Shown: positions 8,541 to 16,444 of the stretch, one piece after another
Layout of the letters: each line of letters begins with the position of its first letter
Numbering within the stretch: position 1 is the first letter of the stretch
From: Frigoribacterium sp. Leaf186
Lineage (GTDB): Bacteria > Actinomycetota > Actinomycetes > Actinomycetales > Microbacteriaceae
Assembly (NCBI RefSeq): GCF_001423905.1
Contig: NZ_LMPQ01000012.1
Span: forward strand, 119,398 to 183,397
DNA: 64,000 nt
Direction: 5' to 3'
Position numbers and translations under genes: made by a program
Notes under the pieces: generated by a model
What the model saw: the letters and a program-made list of their open reading frames with translations, nothing else
Told to the model about the DNA's origin: nothing
Database searches by the model: none

Positions 8541-8558
8541 ACAGACGTCTGTTATGGT
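8541..8558 (+). promoter_or_regulatory. probable autoregulatory operator of the TetR gene
   Basis: The perfect 12-bp palindrome ACAGACGTCTGT (8541-8552) directly abuts TATGGT (8553-8558), a plausible -10 box about 60 nt upstream of the TetR gene at 8621. TetR-type repressors commonly bind such sites in their own promoters. Confidence 0.45.
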
Positions 8559-8620
8559 CCACTACGACGACGGCGACCGCGCAGGGCGAGTCCGACTCGT
8601 CTGCACGAAGGAGCGGCACC

Positions 8621-9202
8621 ATGCCTCGCAAACCCGATCCCACCCGCAAGCCCGAACTCCTCGGGCAGATCCTCGAACACCTTCGTGGTCGATCGCTCGC
8701 CACCGTGTCGTTCCGCACGCTGGCCGAGGCCCTCGGGGTCAGCACCTACGTCTTCGTCTACCACTTCGGCAACCGTGCCGAGCTGATCGCCGAGATCGTG
8801 CGCGCGGTCGTGGCCCGCAACGACGCGCTGCTCGCCGTCGAGGTCGGCGAGCTCGACCGTGAGGCCTTCTCGAAGCACCTCTCGAAGGTGTGGCACGACG
8901 TCTCCACCGAGCGTGGTCGCGACCTCCACCGACTCGAGCTCGAGGCCGCACTGCTCGAGACCGTCGCCGGCGAGACGGGGGGCACGGCCCAGAAGGCTGT
9001 CGGGCGCTGGGTCGAGCACGTCGCCGCCTGGGCGACGGCGAACGGTTCGACCCCGGCGGAAGCCAAGGTCGATGCCCGCGTCTTCGTGGACGCCCTCTTC
9101 GGGTTGCAGTACGACGCCATCGTCTCGGGCGAGAGTCGTCGCGCGTCGGCCGCCTACAAGCACGCGGTCGAGGCGTTCGTCACGAACGTCACGCAGGGCT
9201 GA
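8621..9202 (+). CDS. TetR/AcrR-family transcriptional regulator
   Basis: A 193-residue one-component repressor. The N-terminal helix-turn-helix is clear (about residues 24-55: SLATVSFRTLAEALGVSTYV followed by YHFGNRAELI); the C-terminal ligand domain has no recognisable specificity. The ATG at 8621 follows GAAGGAG at a good distance. A 12-bp palindrome adjoining its -10 box suggests autoregulation. It stands alone between mazG and hisS; a candidate small RNA with its own operators lies on the other side of its promoter region, so TetR could act there too, though the palindromes differ in sequence. A TetR gene (Rv1019) also lies near mfd in M. tuberculosis, but orthology is not shown. Confidence 0.85.
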   Translation: MPRKPDPTRKPELLGQILEHLRGRSLATVSFRTLAEALGVSTYVFVYHFGNRAELIAEIVRAVVARNDALLAVEVGELDREAFSKHLSKVWHDVSTERGRDLHRLELEAALLETVAGETGGTAQKAVGRWVEHVAAWATANGSTPAEAKVDARVFVDALFGLQYDAIVSGESRRASAAYKHAVEAFVTNVTQG

Positions 9203-9218
9203 CCCCGACCGGGTGGAA

Positions 9219-9247
9219 CCGGGCCGAGCGCACAGCGCCCGGCCCGG
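9219..9247. terminator. hairpin after the TetR gene
   Basis: CCGGGCC (9219-9225) pairs with GGCCCGG (9241-9247), with an inner GCGC-aca-GCGC pairing in the loop. It lies 17 bases past the stop and has no T-run. Confidence 0.4.
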
Positions 9248-9336
9248 CCCGGGCCCTCACCGCAGGGAAGGGAGGGCCTCGAGGTGTGACCGACACGCAA
9301 CCCGATTCGTGCCGACCACCCACAAGAACCATAACG

Positions 9337-9342
9337 TAGAAT
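9337..9342 (+). promoter_or_regulatory. -10 box upstream of hisS
   Basis: TAGAAT matches the -10 consensus at five of six bases. It is five bases before an ATG at 9348 that opens a 46-codon frame overlapping hisS in another register, and 61 bases before hisS itself. Confidence 0.5.
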
Positions 9343-9403
9343 GTGACATGCCTGCAACTCGGCCCACGCGGCGAGCGTCGGTCGTCTCTGGGAAGATGTC
9401 TCC

Positions 9404-10645
9404 ATGCCGAATCCCGTCACCCCGCCGCGCGGCATGCGCGACCACCTGCCTGCCGACAAGAGGCGCCGAGAGGGCGTCCTCTCGGTGATCCGGGGCATCT
9501 ACCGGTCGTACGGCTTCGACGAGATCGAGACGCCCGTCGTCGAAGAGAGCTCGCGCCTCCATTCGGGTCTCGGCGGCGACAACGAGAAGCAGGTCTTCGC
9601 GGTCCTGAGGCGGGGGCTCGACCTCGACGACGTCCGGTCCGCCGAGAGCGTCCTCGGTCTCGCCGACCTCGGTCTCCGCTTCGACCTCACCGTGCCGCTC
9701 GCGCGGTTCTACGCCTCGCACCGCGCCGAACTGCCCGCCGTGTTCCGTTCGGTGCAGATCGCCCCGGTCTGGCGGGCCGAGCGTCCGCAGAAGGGCCGCT
9801 ACCGCCAGTTCGTCCAGTGCGACATCGACGTCCTGGGCGAGGCGGGTCCGCTGGCCGAGATCGAGTTGATCCAGGCGACGTCCGCCGTGCTCGACGCGCT
9901 GGGGCTCACCGGCACGACCATCCGGGTGAACGACCGGCGCATCCTGATCGCCCTGCTGGCGCACTGGTCCGTGCCCGAGGCGCTGACCGACCAGGCCCTG
10001 ATCGTGGTCGACAAGCTCGACAAGATCGGCGTCGACGGGGTCGTCGCCGAACTCGTCGAGCTGGGCGTGACCACCCCCGGACTCGCCGAGGCGCTGCGCG
10101 ACCTGGCGGGCGCATCGTGGCAGACCGGCGAGGGTGACGGCGCGGCCTGGCTCGACCGTGAGGCCTTCGCCGACCTCGTCGCCCTGCGCGACGCCCTGCC
10201 CGGGTCCACCCTCGAGTTCGACCCGACCCTGGTCCGCGGCATGGGGTACTACACCGGCACGATCTTCGAGATCGCCCACCCCGACGTGCCGTACTCGCTG
10301 GGGGGCGGCGGTCGCTACGACGGCATGATCGGGCGCTTCCTCGGCAGCGACGTGCCCGCGGCCGGCTTCTCGCTGGGCTTCGAGCGCCTCGTCGACCTGG
10401 TCACGCTCGAGACCGACGACGACGAGGGCCTCGCGCTGGTCTACGACAAGAAGGTCGAGCCCGCCGAGTTGCTCGGCCTGCAACGCGAACTGCTCGCGGG
10501 GGGCGAACGACGCGTCCGCCTCGAGAAGCGGGCGAAGAACGTCACCAACCAGCTCGACGGCCTGGCCGCCGCCGGCTTCGGCCGGTTCGTGACCGTCCGG
10601 GGCGGCGAATCGGTCGCCGACCTCGAGATCCGCACGATCGGTTGA
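9404..10645 (+). CDS. hisS: histidyl-tRNA synthetase
   Basis: Charges tRNA-His. The 413-residue protein has the class II core: PPRGMRDHLPADKRRRE (motif 1 region), RPQKGRYRQFVQCDIDVLG (motif 2), the histidine-binding GMGYYTGTIFEI, and GGGGRYDGMIGRFLG with GFSLGFERL (motif 3). The C-terminal anticodon-binding region is short (about 75 residues after VYDKKVEP) and unlike the common form; it contains KRAKNVTNQLDGLAAAGFGRF. I assign catalytic hisS, not the regulatory paralogue hisZ, because the active-site motifs are intact. The ATG at 9404 has only a weak GGGAAG upstream. A leader of about 55 nt carries a possible upstream frame at 9348-9488. Confidence 0.9.
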   Translation: MPNPVTPPRGMRDHLPADKRRREGVLSVIRGIYRSYGFDEIETPVVEESSRLHSGLGGDNEKQVFAVLRRGLDLDDVRSAESVLGLADLGLRFDLTVPLARFYASHRAELPAVFRSVQIAPVWRAERPQKGRYRQFVQCDIDVLGEAGPLAEIELIQATSAVLDALGLTGTTIRVNDRRILIALLAHWSVPEALTDQALIVVDKLDKIGVDGVVAELVELGVTTPGLAEALRDLAGASWQTGEGDGAAWLDREAFADLVALRDALPGSTLEFDPTLVRGMGYYTGTIFEIAHPDVPYSLGGGGRYDGMIGRFLGSDVPAAGFSLGFERLVDLVTLETDDDEGLALVYDKKVEPAELLGLQRELLAGGERRVRLEKRAKNVTNQLDGLAAAGFGRFVTVRGGESVADLEIRTIG

Positions 10646-10677
10646 CCCTCGCCGGACGGCCCGGCCACGAACCAGGG

Positions 10678-10689
10678 CAGGAGGCGCGG
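10678..10689 (+). repeat. dispersed motif copy upstream of eno
   Basis: CAGGAGGCGCGG lies just before TAAGCT (10691-10696), a candidate -10 box for eno. The motif contains a perfect AGGAGG but is too far from the eno start to act as its ribosome-binding site. Confidence 0.7.
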
Positions 10690-10701
10690 CTAAGCTGGTG
10701 A

Positions 10702-12027
<1,326 letters not shown>

Positions 12028-12031
12028 CGCC

Positions 12032-12045
12032 ACCCGCGCCTCCTC
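12032..12045 (-). repeat. dispersed motif copy after eno (minus orientation)
   Basis: ACCCGCGCCTCCTC is the reverse complement of the motif with one terminal change. It starts five bases after the eno stop and immediately precedes a terminator-like hairpin. Confidence 0.65.
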
Positions 12046-12047
12046 GG

Positions 12048-12075
12048 GGCCCGTCCTGCTCGCGCGGGGCGGGCC
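12048..12075 (+). terminator. hairpin after eno
   Basis: GGCCCGTCC pairs with GGGGCGGGCC (one G-U pair and a trailing G) around a short loop. It is GC-rich without a clear T-run. Confidence 0.45.
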
Positions 12076-12100
12076 TCCGTCGTTCCCCAGAGACGTCCCT

Positions 12101-12106
12101 TAGGCT
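12101..12106 (+). promoter_or_regulatory. -10 box for leaderless DivIC-like gene
   Basis: TAGGCT stands six bases before the ATG at 12113, so the mRNA probably begins at the start codon. Confidence 0.55.
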
Positions 12107-12112
12107 CGTGGC

Positions 12113-12670
12113 ATGCCCCGTGAGACCTCGAACCGCCGTGTGCCGGTGACCCTGCCGGCCGGCGAGACGCCGACGGGCCACTGGCTGCGAAGCATCCGGT
12201 TCTCGGGCTTCAGCGTGCTCATGCTGGTGATCCTCGTCATGTTCGTCGTCATCCTGGCGCCGTCGTTGCGCACCCTGATCCAGCAGCAGCAGCAGATCGC
12301 CGCCCTTCAGGACGACGTGGAGCAGCAAGAGCAGTCGGTCGACGAGCTGAAAGAAGACGTCGCCCGGTGGAGCGACCCGGCGTACATCGAGGCGCAGGCG
12401 CGAGATCGCCTCCTCTACGTCTACCCCGGCGAGTACAGCTACCTGGTGATGGGCGACGACGCGGCCGAGGCCCCGGGCACGGCTCCGGGCACCGGCACGA
12501 CGATCAGCGACTCGTTGCAGACCCCCCAGGTCGACTGGGTCGCGGCGATGACCTCGTCGGTGCTCGACGCCGGCCTGAGCGACGAACCCGCGACCGAACT
12601 CGTCGCCCCCGACATCAGCGGCAGCCAGGTGCCCGCCCCGACCTCCGACCAGACAGGCGGCACGCCGTGA
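12113..12670 (+). CDS. FtsB/DivIC-family septum formation initiator
   Basis: A bitopic cell-division protein expected to join the FtsQ-FtsL complex at the septum. The 185-residue product has a short cytoplasmic N-terminus, one membrane helix (about residues 33-55, FSVLMLVILVMFVVILAP), a periseptal coiled coil with a Gln run (LIQQQQQIAALQDDVEQQEQ), and the conserved RWSDPAYIEAQARDRLLYVYPGE. The Ala/Thr/Pro-rich C-terminal 65 residues are variable. It starts directly behind a TAGGCT box, suggesting a leaderless message. The downstream DUF501 gene overlaps its stop codon (GTGA), so the two are cotranslated. The same pair follows eno in M. tuberculosis (Rv1024-Rv1025). Confidence 0.9.
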   Translation: MPRETSNRRVPVTLPAGETPTGHWLRSIRFSGFSVLMLVILVMFVVILAPSLRTLIQQQQQIAALQDDVEQQEQSVDELKEDVARWSDPAYIEAQARDRLLYVYPGEYSYLVMGDDAAEAPGTAPGTGTTISDSLQTPQVDWVAAMTSSVLDAGLSDEPATELVAPDISGSQVPAPTSDQTGGTP

Positions 12671-13224
12671 CCAGGCCCCCCTTCGACCCCGTGACCGACG
12701 ACGACGTGCGCGCGGTGACGGTCCAGCTCGGCCGTCCGGCCCGCGACGTCATCGGCATCGCCGCGCGCTGCGCCTGCGGTGCGCCGACGGTCGTAGCGAC
12801 CAAGCCGCGGCTGACCGACGGCACGCCGTTCCCGACGCTGTACTACCTGTGCCACCCCGCCGCCACGGCCGCGGTGTCGACCCTCGAGGCGACCGGCGTG
12901 ATGGCCGAGTTCACGGCGATGCTCGAGAGCGACGCCGACCTGCGAGCGCGCTACCTCGCCGCCCACGAGTCCTACCTCGCCGACCGCGAGAGCATCGAAC
13001 ACGTCGACGAGATCGACCACGTGACGGCCGGCGGCATGCCCGAGCGGATCAAGTGCCTGCACGCCCTCGTCGGCCACTCCCTGGCGGCCGGGCCCGGCGT
13101 CAACCCCTTCGGTGACCTCGCCCTCGAGCGTGCGGCCTGGAGCCCCGACGTGTGCCGCTGCCGCGACCTCGTCACCGACGACCCGACGACGCTCGCCGTC
13201 GACGCGCTCGGCGGGGGAGCCTGA
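12667..13224 (+). CDS. DUF501 family protein
   Basis: A 185-residue protein of the DUF501 family; the molecular function is not known. Visible features are VQLGRPARDVIGIAARCACG near the N-terminus, GTPFPTLYYLCHP, GGMPERIKCLHALVGHSLAAG and a closing CRC motif, giving conserved cysteines and histidines that could bind a metal. The GTG at 12667 shares bases with the stop of the DivIC-like gene. In mycobacteria the gene next to DUF501 is an exopolyphosphatase of the Ppx/GppA family; here a subtilase begins five bases after the stop. Confidence 0.88.
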   Translation: MTRPPFDPVTDDDVRAVTVQLGRPARDVIGIAARCACGAPTVVATKPRLTDGTPFPTLYYLCHPAATAAVSTLEATGVMAEFTAMLESDADLRARYLAAHESYLADRESIEHVDEIDHVTAGGMPERIKCLHALVGHSLAAGPGVNPFGDLALERAAWSPDVCRCRDLVTDDPTTLAVDALGGGA

Positions 13225-13229
13225 CGCAC

Positions 13230-14477
13230 GTGCGACGGTCCGGGGGGTTCGTGGCGGCTGCCGTCCTGGCGGCGCTCGTGGCGGCCGTCGTGCCGGCCTC
13301 GTCGGCCTCGGCCGACCAGGTGCGAGACGCCGAGTACTGGCTCTCCGACTACGGCATCCAGCGGGCCTGGCAGACGACGCGGGGTGCGGGGACGACCGTG
13401 GCCGTGATCGACACGGGCGTCGACTCGTCGGTCAGAGAACTGCAGGGCGCCGTCGTCGGGGGCACCGACGTATCGGGGCTCGGCTCGGCCGACGGCCAGA
13501 CCCCGGTCGGCGAGGACCCGAACCACGGCACCCTGGTGGGCTCGATGGTCGCCGGCCGGGGCACGGGGCCCGGCGACGGCGTCATCGGCGTCGCACCCGA
13601 GGCCGACCTGCTGTCGGTCTCGGTCGGCTTCGGGTCGTCGGCCGTCGACTCCGACGACCAGATCGCCCGTGCCGTGCGGTGGGCCGTCGACGCGGGGGCG
13701 GACGTCATCAACATGTCGTTGACCCGCAACACGCTCGACTGGCCGACCAGCTGGGACGAGGCCTTCCTCTACGCCATGGACCACGACGTCGTCGTCGTCG
13801 CGGCCGCCGGCAACCGCGGCAGCGGCACGACCGAGGTCGGTGCACCGGCGACGATGCCCGGCGTGCTCACCGTCGCCGGCGTCGACCGACAGGGCACGGC
13901 CAGCTTCGACGCCTCGAGCCAGGGCATCACGATCGGCGTGGCCGCCCCGAGCGAGGACCTCGTCGGCGTGGGCCCGGGCGACGTCCACTACAGCTGGAGC
14001 GGCACGAGCGGTGCCACCCCCTTGGTGGCCGGCATCGTGGCCCTGGTCCGCAGCGCCCACCCCGAGCTCGACGCGGACGACGTCATCAACAGGGTCGTGT
14101 CCACGGCCACCCCGAAGGGCGACTCGACCCCCGACCCCCTCTACGGCTACGGGCTCGTCGACGCCGCCGCGGCCGTGACGGCCTCGGTGCCCGCGGTCAC
14201 GGCCAACCCGATGGGCGACCTCTCCGAGTGGATCAGGGTGCACCGCCGGGCCGACGTGCCCGAGCCCTCGGCGCAGGCGACGAACCCCACGGACGAGGCC
14301 CCGGTCCCGACGCCGGTGCCCGATCCGGGTCAACCCCTGGCCGTGCTGCTGCCCACGGTCGAGACCATGCGCTCGACCGGCATCCCCCTGATCGTCTTCA
14401 CGGTCTTCGGCGGGGCGGCGACCCTCGTCGCCCTCGGGGCGGTCCGTCAGTTCAGGCGGGCGCGGCGCTCGGGGTAA
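13230..14477 (+). CDS. membrane-anchored subtilisin-like serine protease (S8)
   Basis: A secreted peptidase anchored by its C-terminus. The 415-residue protein has a signal peptide (residues about 5-28), the catalytic triad in S8 contexts (Asp61 in VAVIDTGVD, His99 in DPNHGTLVGSMVAG, Ser near 260 in SGTSGATPLVAG), a Pro/Thr linker (about 340-370), and a single C-terminal membrane helix followed by RRARR. This layout is that of mycosin-like subtilases, but no type VII secretion genes are present here, so an ESX role is not implied. The GTG at 13230 follows the DUF501 stop by five bases; no ribosome-binding site of note, so coupling to the upstream genes is likely. Substrate unknown. Confidence 0.88.
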   Translation: MRRSGGFVAAAVLAALVAAVVPASSASADQVRDAEYWLSDYGIQRAWQTTRGAGTTVAVIDTGVDSSVRELQGAVVGGTDVSGLGSADGQTPVGEDPNHGTLVGSMVAGRGTGPGDGVIGVAPEADLLSVSVGFGSSAVDSDDQIARAVRWAVDAGADVINMSLTRNTLDWPTSWDEAFLYAMDHDVVVVAAAGNRGSGTTEVGAPATMPGVLTVAGVDRQGTASFDASSQGITIGVAAPSEDLVGVGPGDVHYSWSGTSGATPLVAGIVALVRSAHPELDADDVINRVVSTATPKGDSTPDPLYGYGLVDAAAAVTASVPAVTANPMGDLSEWIRVHRRADVPEPSAQATNPTDEAPVPTPVPDPGQPLAVLLPTVETMRSTGIPLIVFTVFGGAATLVALGAVRQFRRARRSG

Positions 14478-14516
14478 GGTCGTCTGCGACACCCCCACCT
14501 CAAGGAGACATTCGCC

Positions 14517-16028
14517 GTGCCCAAAATCCTGATCGTCGGCGGCGGCTACGCCGGTTTCTACACCGCCTGGAAGCTCGAGAAGTGGCTGCGTGCGGGCGAG
14601 GCCGAGGTCACGATCGTCGACCCGCTGCCCTACATGACGTACCAGCCGTTCCTGCCCGAGGTGGCGGCCGGCTCGATCGAGCCGCGTCACGCCGTCGTGG
14701 CCCTCCGTCGTCACCTCAAGAAGACGAACGTCGTCACGGCCAAGGTCACGGCCGTCGACCACGCCTCGAAGACCGCGACCATCACGCCCGAGGTGGGCGA
14801 CGCGTGGACGGTGCAGTACGACCAGATCGTCATGACGGCCGGTGCCGTGTCCCGCACCTTCCCGATCCCGGGCGTGGCCGACGAGGCCATCGGCCTCAAG
14901 ACCATCGAAGAGGCCGCGGCGATCCGCGACAAGGTGCTGACGAACTTCCAGAAGGCCGCCAACCTGCCTGCCGGGCCCGAGCGGGACCGACTGCTGACGG
15001 TGGTCGTCGTGGGCGGCGGCTTCGCCGGCATCGAGGTGTTCGCCGAGCTCCGCAGCTTCGCCAGCGACCTGCTGAAGAACTACCCCGACCTCACCATCGA
15101 CGACACCCACTTCCACCTCGTCGAGGCGATGGGCCGCATCATGCCCGAGGTGTCGCTCGAGACGAGCCACTGGGTGCTGAAGAACCTCGCCGAGCGTGCC
15201 GCCACCGTGCACCTCGACACACAGCTGCAGTCGGCGGTGGGCGGCAAGATCGAGCTCTCGACCGGTGAGTCCTTCGAGTCCGACCTGATCGTCTGGACGG
15301 CCGGCGTCATGGCCAACCCGATGGTCCGGGGCACCGACTTCCCGCTCGAGCAGCGCGGGCGCATCACCGTCAAGGCCGACCTGCGCATCGTCGACGGCGA
15401 GACCGTCGTCCCCGACGCCTGGGCTTGCGGTGACGTCGCCGCCACCCCCGACCTCACCGGCAAGGGCGTCGGCGGTTTCTGCGTGCCGAACGCCCAGCAC
15501 GCCGTCCGCATGGGCAAGCGCCTCGCGAAGAACATCGTCGCGTCACTTCGCGGCGAGGGGCTCGTGGACTACAAGCACGAGAACCTCGGTGCCGTCGCCG
15601 GCCTGGGCCTGAACGTCGGGGTCTTCCAGAGCGGCAAGTTCGCCATGAAGGGCTTCCCGGCCTGGGCAGCCCACCGCGGCTACCACGGCATGGCGATGCC
15701 CTCGTTCGAGCGCAAGTTCCGCGTCGTCGGCGGCTGGTGGAACAACTTCTGGCTGGGCCGCGACATCGTCTCGCTCGACAACCGCGAACGCCCTCGTGCG
15801 GCCTTCGAGGAGTTCGCCTCGCGGCCGAAGCCCGCCGTCGAGACGCCGGCCGAGGCTCCGGCCGCGGCCGTGGATGCCGGCGCGGGCCAGCCGGCCGGCG
15901 AGGCCGGCCCCGCCTACGCGAACCCGGTCGAAGACGACGGAACGGCCAAGAAGGGCACCGCCGAGGGGGGCGAGGCGTCGTCGAAGTCCGCCCGCAAGGC
16001 TCCCGCCCGGAAGCCCGCGGTCAAGTAG
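14517..16028 (+). CDS. ndh: type II NADH dehydrogenase
   Basis: A non-proton-pumping, membrane-associated flavoenzyme passing electrons from NADH to menaquinone. The 503-residue protein has an FAD-binding Rossmann motif at the N-terminus (ILIVGGGYAGFYTAWKLEK), the NADH-binding VVVVGGGFAGIEVFAEL near residue 161, TAGVMANPM, and AWACGDVAATPDL near the second FAD site. After residue 420 follows an Ala/Pro/Glu/Lys tail of about 80 residues ending in basic residues, longer than in many homologues. The GTG at 14517 is preceded by CAAGGAGA. TAAGGT at 14474-14479 may be its -10 box. It is monocistronic, followed by a tRNA gene. Confidence 0.93.
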   Translation: MPKILIVGGGYAGFYTAWKLEKWLRAGEAEVTIVDPLPYMTYQPFLPEVAAGSIEPRHAVVALRRHLKKTNVVTAKVTAVDHASKTATITPEVGDAWTVQYDQIVMTAGAVSRTFPIPGVADEAIGLKTIEEAAAIRDKVLTNFQKAANLPAGPERDRLLTVVVVGGGFAGIEVFAELRSFASDLLKNYPDLTIDDTHFHLVEAMGRIMPEVSLETSHWVLKNLAERAATVHLDTQLQSAVGGKIELSTGESFESDLIVWTAGVMANPMVRGTDFPLEQRGRITVKADLRIVDGETVVPDAWACGDVAATPDLTGKGVGGFCVPNAQHAVRMGKRLAKNIVASLRGEGLVDYKHENLGAVAGLGLNVGVFQSGKFAMKGFPAWAAHRGYHGMAMPSFERKFRVVGGWWNNFWLGRDIVSLDNRERPRAAFEEFASRPKPAVETPAEAPAAAVDAGAGQPAGEAGPAYANPVEDDGTAKKGTAEGGEASSKSARKAPARKPAVK

Positions 16029-16108
16029 GCACCCTCCGCCGACCGATGGTCGAGCACGACCCGGACGCCCGCCCGCTGCCCCGCAGCGCGGCGGGCGTCC
16101 GCGTCTCG

Positions 16109-16114
16109 TAGGCT
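16109..16114 (+). promoter_or_regulatory. -10 box for the tRNA gene
   Basis: TAGGCT lies 11 bases before the first base of the tRNA, a spacing suited to a primary transcript starting just upstream of the acceptor stem. Confidence 0.45.
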
Positions 16115-16125
16115 GGTCGCTCCGG

Positions 16126-16199
16126 GCCCCCGTAGCCCAATCGGCAGAGGCAGGCGACTTAAAATCGCCTCAGTCAGGGTTCGAGTCCCTGCGGGGGCA
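16126..16199 (+). tRNA. tRNA-Leu(UAA), class I shape
   Basis: A 74-nt cloverleaf: acceptor GCCCCCG/CGGGGGC with discriminator A at 16199, anticodon stem GGCGA/TCGCC with loop CTTAAAA (anticodon TAA), and T arm CAGGG-TTCGAGT-CCCTG. No CCA is encoded. The anticodon reads the rare UUA codon. The variable loop is only five bases (TCAGT), whereas bacterial leucine tRNAs have a long variable arm. A15, U48 and A73 can be assigned, all compatible with leucine identity in E. coli. The D stem has three pairs plus one mismatch. Confidence 0.85.
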
Positions 16200-16294
16200 C
16201 TCCCTCTGATGGTGCGCCGTGAGGTCGTCCACCGGCACCCGTCCTGAGTGGGTGCCACGAGGTGCTCCTCCACCGGCCCTCGCCGCGCTGCTGA

Positions 16295-16365
16295 CGGCAA
16301 CTCCGGCGATCGGCGGTGTCTCGTGCCGGATCGGAGCGGAGGCGCGTCGTTCTCCGGAGTTGCCG
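16295..16365. repeat. 71-bp inverted-repeat element, copy 1
   Basis: Arms CGGCAACTCCGG (16295-16306) and CCGGAGTTGCCG (16354-16365) are perfect over 12 bp; the inner part of the right arm (CGTCGTTCT) matches the other copies better than the left arm does. The element lies in the 245-bp gap between the tRNA and the Ig-like protein gene. Confidence 0.7.
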
Positions 16366-16444
16366 ACCGTCGCGGCAGCTTGCAGGCGGGGAGGCGACGA
16401 AGCGACGAGGCACCGTTGCGACGAGGCACCGTGGCGGCCGGGTG

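Noticed and set aside
8621-9202. Prophage or integrative element around the tRNA or TetR genes
   Set aside because: No integrase, phage genes or direct repeats of the tRNA 3' end are present.
13230-14477. Mycosin of a type VII secretion system
   Set aside because: The layout is similar, but no EccB-E, EsxA/B or PE/PPE genes are in the window.
12972-15500. Open frame of 842 codons on the minus strand
   Set aside because: It lies opposite DUF501, the subtilase and ndh, all with clear motifs; composition is the Arg/Asp/Val/Gly-rich mix typical of antisense shadows.
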